A stretch of 64,000 nt of DNA from NCBI GenBank assembly GCA_036244855.1, contig BQKZ01000011.1, forward strand, positions 185,607-249,606. The letters run 5' to 3'. This document shows positions 46,556-58,760 of this stretch, one piece after another. Origin of the DNA: Temnopleurus reevesii (lineage: Eukaryota; Echinodermata; Echinoidea; Temnopleuroida; Temnopleuridae). Both the position numbers and the translations under genes were made by a program. Below the pieces are notes generated by a model, which was not told the DNA's origin, searched no databases, and saw only the letters and a list, made by a program, of their open reading frames with translations. The first letter of the stretch is position 1. Every line of letters begins with the position of its first letter.

Positions 46556-49099
46556 AGATAAAGACGCCACATTCTAAATCTACTCATACTGTTAGGAAAT
46601 TTCGATACAAAACATAGTCACATTTAACGTGTGAATCGTCATGGAATTTGCACATTGCCTAGAGTTGTCCGGGCCCATAATGATTTTCGAGTTGGTCAAA
46701 CCAACCTCAACTCGGCAACGCGTAATTGCGTTTGGTGTAGACGCTGATGTGTACAGGCAAGCCAATTTTATGTCAATATTTGGTCGTGCTAACAATAACT
46801 TGGAAGCAAGCACTTGACAATACAAGATGTGCTTGACTCTATTTTGTCTTCGTCACCCAGTTGCTAAGACGCGTTCACACTTTACACGAGATAAAAAAAA
46901 ACGTGATTTGTCGTTGCAACAAGAATGTGGATACTATGTAAAGCCGACGTCATCATAAAACTGGGTTACATGAAATTAGTATCTGTGTTACATAACGCTC
47001 ATTCACACCATTACCTTTTCTACCTCTCCACAGAAGATTTCCATTTCAATTTATTTCATTTTTATTCATGAATATGAAAAAAATCAAACTAGATAAAAAT
47101 GCTTATATTTGTATTTATTTTCCTGAGCCCCTATAAAAATGTTTTTTAATGTTGGCGTTTCATATATATAACGCCATTAAGGGCGTTTGCGTTGCGCAAC
47201 TATTGCGCACATCGAACTTCTGAATCAATTGAATCTGATCAGAAAATAATATAAATGCGTTAGAGTTGTATGATTTTATTTCACATTATACCTTAAGTAA
47301 AAAACGAGAGGTATGATTAATTGACTCTCTACTTTTATTAAATCAAGTTACAAAGAACAATTGCAACATGCACCTGAATGGAACAATGAAAATTTACGTC
47401 ATTTAAGTCGAATGTATACGCATGCTAATTATGTAATGCAAGCTAACATTGAAAATTTAATGTAAAATCGTCCTCGGATTTTTAAAAGAGCATCACATCA
47501 ATTTGATTACTTACTTCAGAATCCCAAAATACAACGTGAAGGTCTTTTTTTTAATATTGGAAGCTCGTAATAATTAACAGTCATGGTTTTGGAATTCAGC
47601 ACATTTGTTTCGCAAGATACCTCGTCCAGAGAAACGGTTTTCATTTCAAATCGTTGTCCTAAAGAAATAAATTCACACCTGATTCGTTTTAGAGTGAGAT
47701 GCATCGCGTAATAAGAATCCAATAAATGTCCAATCTACGAGAATAGCTTTCGTTCTCCTTTCTCGCTTTCCTTTCTCCATTCATACTTTTAGCTTGCCTT
47801 AGATTTTACCTGCAACGTGTTTGTCTTTGAGTCAAAAGTTTGCCCTTTCACTCATGGAAATATAAATTCAAAGATCCATCTTTGTATTCGTATTTGTATA
47901 AACATTTTGCGAACATAATTCATCCTCTTAAAAAGAAGACTAAAAGAAAATCAAAAGGAAAAGGGGAAGAAAAACAATAAAAATCAGGGATACACAAAGA
48001 GAAAAAAATCAAATCCTAATAAGAAATTGATATTGTGTGGTAAGGCCATATTTTGAGTTTCACTTTGATTTAACCATTTTCTGTAGTATCATTATTTTAA
48101 TATTTGTTTGTACTTTTCAATTTTTGTGAGAAAGGTTTCACAGTCACTTTCATTTGCAAATGGGGAAGCTTATACATTTTTTTTTCGATCAACTCTGATT
48201 CTTTTTGTAAAAACACAAATATTTTCAAAATATATGCAAGTAAAGAAGCAAAAAATATAGGGTCCCTATCTCTATGTTTTCTAAAATTTGAAAAAAAACT
48301 TATAATCCAGTTATCAATGACCACCATACTTCCTCTCACTGTAAAACAAAAATGTGTTCGTCTTGACACGTCAAAATGAAACAAAATATGGAGCATATTT
48401 CATAAGTTGACCAAATACTGCATTACTTTAACTAATACGCAGCCATACACCTGTTCGTAATAACGACTTGCATGACACCCAATATCGGATGTTGAGTGAG
48501 GAGCAATAAAGGGCCTTCAAATTCATACCAAGTTGATTAAGATGCTTATGGTGTGTATAGATGATGAATTTTTCATATATTACCTTCACACCTTGTTTAC
48601 GTAGCTGCCGTTAGAAAGTGATTACTGGTGTAAGTAAGGAAGCATGTCGGATAGGAATTAGGAATATGTCCAGGTGATGGGGGCTTTACTTGGAACAGTG
48701 GGAGGATAAGTTCAGTGACATTCCGTCACAGCATGTGTTATACCTGTAGGTTGTTATACGGTATGGGTAGGTATCGTGTATTTACGATTGATGTGTGTAA
48801 CTTGCACCTAATGTCAAAGCTAAAGTAGGTCATGTGTGCAGGGCATGTCATAAACACTCATATTTTTGTCATAAATTCAGATTATCTTTGGTAATATTAA
48901 TTACCCTTTCTCGAATGTATGCAACTATTTCTAGACAGTTGTTAATGATATAATTACTGATTAAAGCTTATATCCCATTGATAGAACAAATAGTTAATTA
49001 TTAGAGTCTATACCGATATTTTATCTTTGTTAGAAATAAAACAAATGTTTATATTCCAAACAAATGGATCGAGAACCACCGGGCCGGGGGAGGAGACTG
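46556..49099. other. Non-coding, no gene recognised
   Basis: AT-rich. Frames on both strands at 48097-48396 overlap one another and have no family resemblance. Confidence 0.55.
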
Positions 49100-49252
49100 C
49101 ACACACAAAACAAGAACTCATGGATCTGAGTAAAGTCGCAAAAAGTGACACTATAATGACACACCGGTGAGTATATCAATGAAAATACTCAACTGTGTGT
49201 CATTATAGTGTCACATCACTCAAATATGTGAGTTCTTGTTTTTTGTGTGTGT
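49100..49252. mobile_element. Foldback element family D
   Basis: Palindrome of about 153 bp. The outer arms are CACACACAAAACAAGAACTC and GAGTTCTTGTTTTTTGTGTG. The inner arms GTGACACTATAATGACACAC and GTGTGTCATTATAGTGTCAC are an exact 20-bp inverted pair. The loop is about 20-30 bp. No second copy is seen in the window. No coding capacity. Confidence 0.75.
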
Positions 49253-49993
49253 ATTAACTCTTTTGAGCAAAAACATATTTGTATGGCCGTGTGTAAACAT
49301 TTTCAACCATAGACCCTCAACTTTATGTCCCTCCACTGTGGGTGACTGAAATAATTGTTTCAAAGTTTGTATGACAGTATGATGCATCGTTTACATTTAT
49401 GACGGAGTTGCATGAAATATTTCGTATCTACTCACATTGCCTCGTTGGATCAACTCGTCAAAGAGGCAATTATATCAATTGTGGGTGCGAGAGGATTGAC
49501 AATCATTTCAAATAATATACTTGTCGCTATGTCAGGGATATCTGTGTCAACACAGCAGTTCTATGATTGAAAGCAGATGTGTACAGTCTCGTTGATTTCA
49601 TGTGTCTAGTATAATTTATTTCCAATTCCTAGCTCTCAAGGAATCTTATTTCGATATAATACACAACCATTCCGTCAGAAATTTATTATGACAGATAATG
49701 TCCTGAAGGACTTTCATGACTCCATGCTTCTAGGAAAACGCAATAATGTTGCTACGATGGAGGATGGAAATTCAAAGCATAATATAAAAGTACAGTACAT
49801 ACAATTCAACCATTCTTTTGAAATATTACCTTTCTAGAATTGATTCGGTAATCTGGACACAAATTAATATAATTTCAATAACATCTGTCCTACTTTACAC
49901 AAGATCTGATCTAATTTTGCAATTGTGACAGATTTTTATTCGTATTTAACGAGAGTAAGTGATCACACAAAAATGGTATATAACATTCATACC
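49253..49993. other. Non-coding, no gene recognised
   Basis: AT-rich unique sequence. Confidence 0.55.
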
Positions 49994-50179
49994 CTTAGGA
50001 GGTGTTGCTCAAAATTAACTGCAAATACAACTGCAATTTTGCAAATTGTAACGCGCATTTTCATTCGCGCACGGTATGTGCATTTAAAAAAGACGTGCAT
50101 GAAACAAGGATTTTGATTGGCGCATTTCGATCAACTGCAACTTGCGATCAATTGCAACTTTAGAGCAACACCCCCTTAG
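49994..50179. mobile_element. Foldback element family B, copy 2 (inverted)
   Basis: Full copy of about 186 bp in the opposite orientation to the 13784 copy. The ends are GAGGTGTTGCTCAAAA and GAGCAACACCCCC, both bordered by CTTAG, which may be the target duplication. Inner blocks are TTGTAACGCGCATTTTCATT, GCGCACGGTATGTGC and CGATCAACTGCAACTTGCGA. Confidence 0.85.
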
Positions 50180-50663
50180 AAAACTATCTGGGACAAGGAC
50201 GGTATATTCCTCTGGACAAGCAATTGGATGAAGGAAGTGTGACCATAATTGAAACCCAATGATTCTGCAACGGGCAAGTCCGAGCCAGCACCATGCGGCA
50301 TGTTTGCTCCCCCACCTTTAGGCCAAGAACAAAAAATTGTTTGGTCGCCCAAAAATTGTGTTTTGAATAAACAATCGGTCGGAAAAAAGTGTTATTTTTA
50401 ATTATTTTATTTTTGTTTATCAAACCCTGGTCATGTAGAAAATAGGAATCAAAATAGAGTGAACAGCCAGAAAGTGTTTGAAATGACGTTTCAATTTGTA
50501 TTTGATCATTTTGATCTTGAATTTGGCGAAAGATGGCTATTCAGGTTGTATTTTTCATATTTATATGCAATTTTTCTGTGTATTTTTTTTATTCTGAGTG
50601 AAAAGCAAAAAAAAAAAAGTAGTAATTTTCAGAGGATCGGTCGATCGAGGACAACCAAACAAC
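50180..50663. other. Non-coding, no gene recognised
   Basis: AT-rich with A-runs, including 12 A near 50608-50619. Confidence 0.5.
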
Positions 50664-50865
50664 TTTTTTTTTTTGCTTTATCAAACTAATGCGGCTAGGC
50701 ATCGATCCCGGGTCGCGAGCCGGATATGAGATCCTCCTTGAACCGGAAGTGATCCCCGTGCACCGGAAGTCTTGGAGCGGGTGTCCCAACAGTATGACTA
50801 AAAATCTAACGATTTCTACCCTCTCCGTCCGCTGTTTTCTGGAAAACATTACACAAACGATGTGA
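50664..50865 (-). mobile_element. Possible SINE with poly-A tail
   Basis: On the minus strand a CpG-containing body (GGAGCACTTCC-like words, GGATCTCATATCCGGCTCGC, ACCCGGGATCGATGCC) ends in TAGTTTGATAAAGC and a run of A. The word GGGATCGATGCC is a loose polymerase III B-box match. The 5' boundary is uncertain and no second copy is present. Confidence 0.35.
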
Positions 50866-52008
50866 AGAGATTACAGTTGTCATACCGGACACGTGGGCGA
50901 GATTTGGCTGGCGAGTGTTTCAAGTTTTTGTTTTTTCCTCTGGTTTCTTGATTTTCTGATGTCACGTGGTCACTCGTCCTGAGAAGATATCCGATGACAT
51001 CTGACTGCTGCAGATATCATTAATGATTCCTGTACAAATTATTTTGACCCGAAGATTAGCTAACAGTAATCAAAAATTACACTTTAAGTTTAAAGGGTTA
51101 TGCCATTTTGTTTCGGAGGGAGCTATGATTAAAACAAAATAAGTTTAATTGTTTATTCTTTTTAGTTTTTTGTTCCAATGTAGGTCTAATTTGAAGTTTT
51201 TTGGTAATAAAACAGTAATGGTTTGTTAAAATGTATGATTGTTAAGAAATTAACCCCATATCTTTGCAATACTTGAAGGTTAACACTTAAAATTGCTAAT
51301 CTAATTAATACAATATTTTTATTGGTTTCCGATAGTATTTGCATTTACAAAAAAATGCGTCAAATCATTTCATTTATTGATGCAAGTATATATACAGGAT
51401 ACAAACATGTAACACACAAAAAACAATATTTAAAAACATTCTGGGAAAAACAAATATGCAGTAGTATGTTTTATAATGTTCTTATAGAAAAAGAATATCT
51501 TCATAAACTAGGGCAAGACTAAATAAAAGTTAGCTGTTTAATCCGTGAAACAGACCAACCATGTTAACAAGCACAAAATCATAAAACATTTTCTGGGTTG
51601 CCGAAAAAAAATCACCGTACGATATGTGATCGTTTCGAAATACGAATGGCGTCACCAGGTTTCAGCGCGGCTAGCGATCAGACGTGAGATAGACGAATTT
51701 ATATTATTGCTCAAGATCGTATAAACGGCCTTCACACTTCTAGAGTGGCATTTAATTCAATTTGTGGTTGGTGCAATTGACATAGTTCTGAAAGGGAATT
51801 ATTTTTAGAAGAGTATACATATGTATTTGATCTGCATTGCGGTGTGATAATGGGCTGGTCCGTAAACTCGTGAAAATGAACAAATGCCGAGCGGTAGTTT
51901 ATGAAACACCAGTGGTTTAGTTTGCTTGAAATAGATGAAGAGTGTTATCAGCAAAATTGTGACGTTATCGGAATGGGGACCAAATATTTGTATATGTGCG
52001 GGGTCAAG
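50866..52008. other. Non-coding, no gene recognised
   Basis: AT-rich unique sequence with a 66-codon plus frame at 51322-51522 of no known family. Confidence 0.55.
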
Positions 52009-53125
52009 GTAGATATGAACAAATTCTGGGTGAATATATGAACACGCCTGAGGATAGTTATGAACACATCCAGGATAAATATGAACACATTCGAGTAGAC
52101 ATGAACACATACAGGTTAGAACAAATCTAAATCCAAGGCAGATATCAACACATTGTATGTGAATATGAATACATTCAGGTTAAATATGAACACTTTCTTG
52201 CTACATATGAACACATTTATGGTATATATGAACACATCCAGTGTAGATTTGAGCACATTCTGTGTTGATATGTATACTTCCATTGTAGATATGATTATAT
52301 TAAGGGTGAATATTCACAAATCCAAGGCAGATATGAACACATTGTGAATGAATATGACTACATTAAGAGTACATATGAACGCATTCATGGCAGATATGAG
52401 CCCATTTAGGGTAGATTTGAACACATTCCTGGTATATATAAAACATCCAGTGTCGATATGAACACATCTAGAGTAGATATGAACACATCCAGGGTAGATA
52501 TGAACACATCCATGGTAGATATGAACACACCCAGGGTAGATATGAACACATCCAGGTTAGATATGAATACATTGAAGGTAGATATAAACACATCCAGGGT
52601 AGATATGAACACATCTAGCGTAGATATGAACACATCCAGGGTGGATATGAATACATCCAGGGTAGATATGAATACATCCAGGGTAGATATGAACACACCA
52701 AGGGTGGATATGAATACATCCAGGGTAGATATGAACACACCAAGGGTAGATATGAATACATCCAGGTTAGATATGAACACACCAAGGGTAGATATGAATA
52801 CATTGAAGGTAGATATGAATACATCCAGTGTAGATATGAATACATCCAGGGTAGATATGAATACATTGAAGGTAGATATGAACACATCCAGGGTAGATAT
52901 GAACACATCCATGGTGGAAATGAACACACCCAGGGTAGATATGAACACATCCAGGGTCTATATGAACACATCCAGTGTCGATATGAACACATCTAGAGTA
53001 GATATGAACACACATGGGATAGATATGATAACAGTCAGGGTAGATATGAATACATCCAGGGTAGATATGAACACATCCATGGTAGATATGAACACATTAT
53101 GGTATGTATGAATACATTCATTCAA
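52009..53125. repeat. 21-bp minisatellite, about 53 units
   Basis: The unit is GTAGATATGAACACATCCAGG with point variants. The left part (52009-52440) is diverged and the core (52441-53111) more uniform. Because 21 is a multiple of three and most units lack stops, long frames stay open on both strands: plus 52458-53111 reads heptads of the type MNTSRVD, minus 52406-52948 reads FISTLDV. Nothing indicates that these are translated. The unit equals two turns of B-DNA. Confidence 0.97.
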
Positions 53126-53865
53126 GTTCGATTTTTTTGTGGTCCCAACATATCACATTTAAATTTGACTGGAGAATATGTATGTTTTCGTTTAGTTCTA
53201 GCTAAGAATAAATACTAATGCGTTTTTCTCTTTTATCAAAATGATAGACTCTAATTAAACTTTCGATTTCTCATTAACTGAAAATTCTTTCCATGTATTT
53301 ATTTTTAAATGACAATCACGATATGATATTGAACAATACACTATCAGGATGACGTCACATAGAACCTAAAATATTCATCCAATTAATTAGTGAAATCAAT
53401 ATTAATCAACAATGCGCAATCAATTCTATTGTATGATGAATATTGCATATCAATTGAATATTCAACCATTTAATTTAATTCTATAGTCTACATACTCCCT
53501 TTTGTTTAGCCGACTCAATTTAAAATCGAATCCATTTTTTTGTCGGTTCATTGTCTCTTGTGTCCTTTATACCATCTACCTGTCTACCACGCATACCTGG
53601 CGAGGCAGGGATAATAATGTTCGTGGAAAATTGTACTTGAGGATGATCATTTTTCCTCGTCGTCCTCCTCTCCCGTGGATCATCTTCCAGCAGTCATCAC
53701 ATGCCTATACATCCGCGGGTAGCTCTCGCACAGTTGGTTGCTATGGGGTACTCTCGCAAGTGACGTCACCGCACAGCTGGATGAGTGCACGTTGTTGTTT
53801 TTCGCCAGAGGCGATTACGATATTAAACTCGGGGCATGGGGTGGATATGAGATATGCCTGGGATA
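53126..53865. other. Non-coding between two arrays; two CRE motifs
   Basis: Unique sequence. About 53590-53860 is GC-richer and holds GTTGCTATGGGG. Perfect TGACGTCA lies at 53350-53357 and 53761-53768. The 168-codon frame starting at 53502 runs into the GGT array and is not gene-like. Confidence 0.5.
53761..53768. promoter_or_regulatory. Perfect CRE motif
   Basis: TGACGTCA within AAGTGACGTCACCGC in a locally GC-rich stretch. CREB/ATF family binding is the usual reading. A second CRE lies 411 bp upstream at 53350. Function is inferred only. Confidence 0.35.
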
Positions 53866-56312
53866 TTAGTGATGGGCCGATGCTGATGGTGGTGGTGGTG
53901 GTGGTGGTGGTGATGGTGGTGGTGGTGAGGGTGGGGTGGGTGGAATGGAGAGGGGAAAACCACTTTGGGTGGGGGTGTAGACCGCATAGGGTGGTGGTTG
54001 GTTGGTAAACGAGGTATGATTAATCATTTGATTATTCGTAATGGGCTGGTGGTGGTGGGAATGGTGGTGGTGGTGGTGCTGGTAAGAGTGGGGATGGGTG
54101 GAGTGGGTGTGGGTAAATCGTTTTGGGAGGGGTGCATTGATTTAATGCATGGGTGTTAGGTGGTGGTGGTGGTGGTGGTGGTGGTGGTGGTGGTGATGGT
54201 GGTGGTGGTGATGGTGATGGTGATGGTGGTGATGGTGGTGGTAGTGGTGATGGTAGTGCTGGTGGTGGTGATGGTGGTGATGGTGGTGATGGTGGTGATG
54301 GTGGTGATGGTGGTGGTGGTGATGGTGGTGATGGTGGTGGTAGTGGTGATGGTAGTGCTGGTGGTGGTGCTGGTGGTGATGGTGGTGATGATGGTGGTGG
54401 TGGTGGTGGTGATGGTGGTGATGGGCTGCTGGTGATAGTGGAGATGGTGGTGGAGGTGGTGATGGTGATGGTGGTGGTAGTGGGGATGGGTGGAGTGGGT
54501 GGGGTAAATCCTTTTGAGTGGGGTGTATAGATCGAATGGGGTGGCTGTTAGTTGGTAAAAGAACATTTTCGCATACATTTTAGGGATTAACGATATAATT
54601 TTATGAATTATGATAGGAATAACGCGTGATTTAATGCCTGGTGGTGCTGGTGGTGGTGGTGCTGGTGGTGGTGGTGAGGGTAGGGATGGGCGGAATGGGT
54701 GGGGTGAAATATTTTGGGTGGGTTACATTGATCGCATTAAGTGGTGGTTGGTTGGTAAACGAGATATGGTTAATCATTGGATTATTATTAGTGATGGGCT
54801 GGTGGTGGTGATGGTGGTGGTGGTGGTGGTGGTGATGATGATGGTGGTGGTGTTGGTGGTGAGGGTGGGGATGGGCGGAATGGGTGGGGTAAATCACTTT
54901 GGGTGGGAGCGTCGACCGCATGGGGCGGTGGTTGGTTGGTAAACGAGGTATGATTAATCATTTGATTATTATTAGTGATAGGTTTGTGGTGGTGGGGATG
55001 GCGGGGTGGAAGGGGGTAAAACATTTTGGGTGCAGTGGGTGCATTGATCTCATGAGTGGTGGTTGGTTGGTGAAATAAACTTTTCTGATAAATCTAAGGG
55101 ATTGATGATATATTGATTATGGAAGGAATAACGCATGCTGTAATGCCTGGGATATTAGTGATGGGCTGGTGGTGGTGATGGTGAGAGCCGGAGCGGGAGG
55201 GGGTAAATCGTTTTTGGGAGGGGTGCATTGATCGCATTGGGTGCTGGTTGGTTGATGGAAGAAACTTTGCTCCTAAAGGATTAATGATATATTGATTAGG
55301 GAAGGAATAACGCGTGCTGTAATGCCTGGGATATTAGTGATGGGCTGGTGGTGGTGGTGGTGGTGATGGTGGTGGTGGTGAGGGTGGGGATGGTGAGGAT
55401 GATGGTGTGGTTGTCGTGGTGGTGCTGGTGGTGCTGGTGGTGGTGTGGTGAGAGTGGGGATAGGCTGAGTGGGTGGGGGTAAATCATTCCGGATGGGATG
55501 TATAGATCGCATTAGGTGGTGGTTGGTTGGTAAACGAGATATGGTTAATCGTTCGATTAATTATATTAGTGATAGGTTTGTGGTGGTGGGGATGGTGGTA
55601 GTGCCGGTGGTGGTGGCGATGGTGGTGTGGTGAGAGTGGGGATGGGTGCGGAGTGGGCGGGGGTAAAGCATTTATGGTGTGGTGTATAGAGTGGTGATTG
55701 GTTGGTGAAATGAACTTTTCTCATAAATCTAAGGGATTGATGATATATTGATTATGGCAGAACTAACGCGTGATCTAATGTCTAGGATATTAGTGATGGG
55801 ATGGTGGTGATGGTGGTGGTGGTGGTGGTGGTGATGGTGGTGGTGGTGTTGGTGTTGGTGGTGGTGGTAGTGTTGGTGATGGTGGTGATGATGGTCGTCG
55901 TCATGGTAATGTCGGTGGTGCATGAGAGTGGGGATGGGCGTAGTGGGTGCAGGTAAATCATTTTTGGGGAGAGGTGCATTGATCACATTGGGGTGGTGAT
56001 TGGTTGGTGGAAGAAATTTTGCTCATAAATCTAAGGGATTAATGAGATATTGATAATGGCAGGAATAGCGCGTAATTTAATGCCTGTGATATTAATCATG
56101 GGATGGTGGTGGCGGTGGTGGTGGTGATGGTGGTGGTGGTAGTGGTGGTGGTGATGAGAGTGGGGATGGGTGGAGTGGACTAGGTAAATCCTTTTGTGTG
56201 GGGTGTATAGATCGAATGGGGTGGTGGTTGGTTGGTGAAAGGAAATGCTCATACATTTAAGGGAATAACGATATGTGGATTATAACAGAAATAACGCGTG
56301 ATTTAAAGGGGG
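53866..56312. repeat. GGT microsatellite array with conserved linkers
   Basis: About eleven units. Each has TTAGTGATGGGCTG, a GGT/GAT block of variable length, then GAGGGTGGGGATGGGTGGAG, GGGTAAATCATTTTGGG, a GTGTATAGATCGCAT-type word and GGTGGTGGTTGGTTGGT. Two linker types follow: one with AAACGAGGTATGATTAATCA, the other with CATAAATCTAAGGGATTAAT, GATATATTGATTATGG and GGAATAACGCGTGATTTAAT. The longest pure block is 54160-54440. The plus strand is G-rich throughout and has strong potential for two-layer G-quadruplexes. Gly, Val, His and Thr-rich frames are products of the repeat. Confidence 0.92.
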
Positions 56313-57316
56313 GTGTGGTCGGCTTGGTAAGAGATTTATAATCATGAGTGTGGTCGTATGAGTAGGAGTCGGTTGGTTCAAATGACAGACCTTTATTTCT
56401 TAGGATATCAAATTCGATTCATAGAAAGGATATGCAATATGGCTAAAGTGTTAGTGATTGACTGACAATTTGAGAGGAGAGGGGAGCATTAGTGTGACTG
56501 TAGTGTTAGGGGGAAGATGTATATTGTATATGTTGGTGGTTGACAGGCTCTTATCTAGGCGGCGTCCCCCACAACATTTTGAATACAATTTTTTAAACTG
56601 TTTTTAAATATAGTTTTTGTGTTTGTATCTTCTTAGAAAAAAGTACATTTCGATATGCGCGTGACATTGCATCACATTCAGAGAATAATAGATTTAAATA
56701 CTAGAGAAAATGCATTCGCCATTAGCCACTTGGCTCGTGATACTGCATGACCATTCTAGGTTAGCTAGTAAACAAAGAAACCGAACAGAAATCCAGATCA
56801 CCTATTTGTTCATATCACACACATGGACATGTTTTATTTCGACCACATGCTACGTTTACCCTTATCTGTGTACAATGTGCAATGAAGCAATATCAGATAT
56901 GGTTCACGTTCTTTCTCCCTCGAAAGGTTACAATGGCCCAAAGTCAACTGACCAAAAATATCAACATTTTCGGTCGACGAAGATGCGGTAAATTGCATCC
57001 CTTGAAATTAATATCCCGCGATCTCGATAGTCTAAAGCTGTAGCCCAGGAATCAGGTCAATATTAGTTTGAGGTCGACGGGAAGGAAAACAGTTAATAAC
57101 AATTTTGATCCACCTTTTGCAACACATTACTCAAAGAAAACCGGTAGATGTATTCTTATGGACATATACAACTTTATGTGTGGACATATTGGACATTTTA
57201 ATTTCATATCTTTGTTGTAATCTACGATGTAAGAAATTAGATCAATAATTAAAAAATGAATATATGTTTTGATTGTAAATAGTTATGAAATTCTATATTC
57301 TGTATCTATGTGCATC
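56313..57316. other. Non-coding, no gene recognised
   Basis: Unique sequence. A 93-codon plus frame at 56710-56991 has no family resemblance. Confidence 0.55.
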
Positions 57317-57500
57317 CTTCCTGTTGCTCAAAAGTTGGAATTGATCGCAAGTCGCAGTTGATCGGAACGCGCCAATGAAAATCATTGTTTCAAGCGCGTC
57401 TTGTTAAATAAATGCGCATACCGCACGCGAATGAAAATGCGCGATACAATTTGCAAAGTTGCAGTTGATTTACAGTTGCTTTTGAGCAACACTCCCTAAG
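57317..57500. mobile_element. Foldback element family B, copy 3
   Basis: Full-size copy in the same orientation as 13784: TGTTGCTCAAAAGTTG, GATCGCAAGTCGCAGTTGAT, GCGCATACCGCACGCGAATG, ATGCGCGATACAATTTGC and GAGCAACACTCCCTAAG. The minus-strand frame across it is incidental. Confidence 0.85.
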
Positions 57501-58008
57501 ATACATTGATATTCTAACGAGAAAAAAAGTTGCAATATAGCTTTGAAAAGGTGACAATTTGTCATTTTTGTAAATTTTATTATTGATTGATTCTATTTTC
57601 CCATGCATCAAAATAAAGAAGAATTACACTGACATAACTATTTAAAGATAAATTCATGGGAGGAGATTCCATCATCATTGCTGGTTGCAGAGTTAAAAAC
57701 CTATTTTCGGAATACAATTTGCTAATCATTTTAAGTGCTCTCACTTCTTTTCTCTGTAAAAAAAAAAAAAAAAAAGGAAAAAAGACAAGGCTAATAATTG
57801 TTGTTGATACAAATTATATATTAATTGTGTTCAGTAGATCATGATATCGAGTCGTAAACATGTATTATAACAAACCTACATACATGTATATATCCAATTC
57901 CAGACTGACCTCCTCCGTTCCATCCATCCCTTCCTATCTTCTTATACACATCTTCACATTTTCATTCTCATTGACCTTAGCCTTTATTTGCCTCGAGTTA
58001 TGAGTTTG
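57501..58008. other. Non-coding; poly-A run
   Basis: AT-rich, with about 17 A at 57759-57775. No gene recognised. Confidence 0.55.
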
Positions 58009-58520
58009 TTTTCAAACCATAATTCGCATCATAACGCCGCGTGTACTAACAGAGATGATCTGAGTGCAAGGTCGCTGCATTCCTTATATTGATAATAATG
58101 ATAATGGTAACAATAATAATAATGGTAATATTGATAATAATGATGATAATAATACTACTAATAATAATGATGATTATTATAATAAAATAATAAAAACAAT
58201 AATAACAATTATAATGATGAAGATAATAACAATGATAATGAGGCATTGATAATAATAATAATAATAATGATAATAATAATTTTATTGATAATAATGATGA
58301 CACTTATAATGATAATACTGAGAATATTGATAATAAATATAATAATGATGACAATAATAATAACAATAATAATAATAACAATGATAACAATGATATTAAT
58401 AATGATGCTAATAATAATAATTTTATAATGCTTTTTATGGTTTCGAAACATTATTCGCACCATAACACCACGTGTACTAACGGAGGTGATTTGAGTGCAA
58501 GGTCGCTGTATTCCTTATTC
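58009..58520. repeat. Tandem duplication (offset 431) enclosing AAT microsatellite
   Basis: ATTCGCATCATAAC, CGTGTACTAAC and GAGTGCAAGGTCGCTGCATT at 58022-58080 recur at 58453-58512 as ATTCGCACCATAAC, CGTGTACTAAC and GAGTGCAAGGTCGCTGTATT. Between them lies a 340-bp imperfect AAT/GAT microsatellite (58087-58425). Confidence 0.85.
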
Positions 58521-58574
58521 CAATTTCTAGAGATGGAAACCATCCTAAAATCCTTGTGGAGGTAGCATGATGAT

Positions 58575-58760
58575 TATGATAATTATAGTAATAACAATAA
58601 CATAAATAAAATAATAATGATTGTGATAATAATGATATTTATAATGATAATAATAATAATGATGATAATAATATCAATAACAATAATAATAATAAGAAGA
58701 AGAAGAAGGAGAAGAAGAAGAAAAAAGAGTAATGATAATAATGATAATATTAAGAATCAT
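58575..58760. repeat. AAT/GAT and GAA microsatellite
   Basis: Continues the microsatellite cluster after the second duplication copy. Includes GAAGAAGAAGAAGGAGAAG at about 58695-58720. Confidence 0.9.

Noticed and set aside
52406..53111. Long open frames with heptads MNTSRVD and FISTLDV
   Set aside because: Both strands are open because a stop-free 21-bp unit is a multiple of three. There is no codon bias, start context or splice signal.
54153..54578. Gly/Val-rich and His/Thr-rich frames up to 140 codons
   Set aside because: They are translations of GGT/ACC triplets in all frames and not proteins.
53866..56312. CRISPR-like array of repeats and spacers
   Set aside because: Units are triplet microsatellites with conserved linkers of variable size in eukaryotic DNA. 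There are no uniform repeats with unique spacers and no cas genes.
56710..56991. 93-codon plus-strand frame as a gene
   Set aside because: No family resemblance, conserved motif or splice support. The length is compatible with chance.
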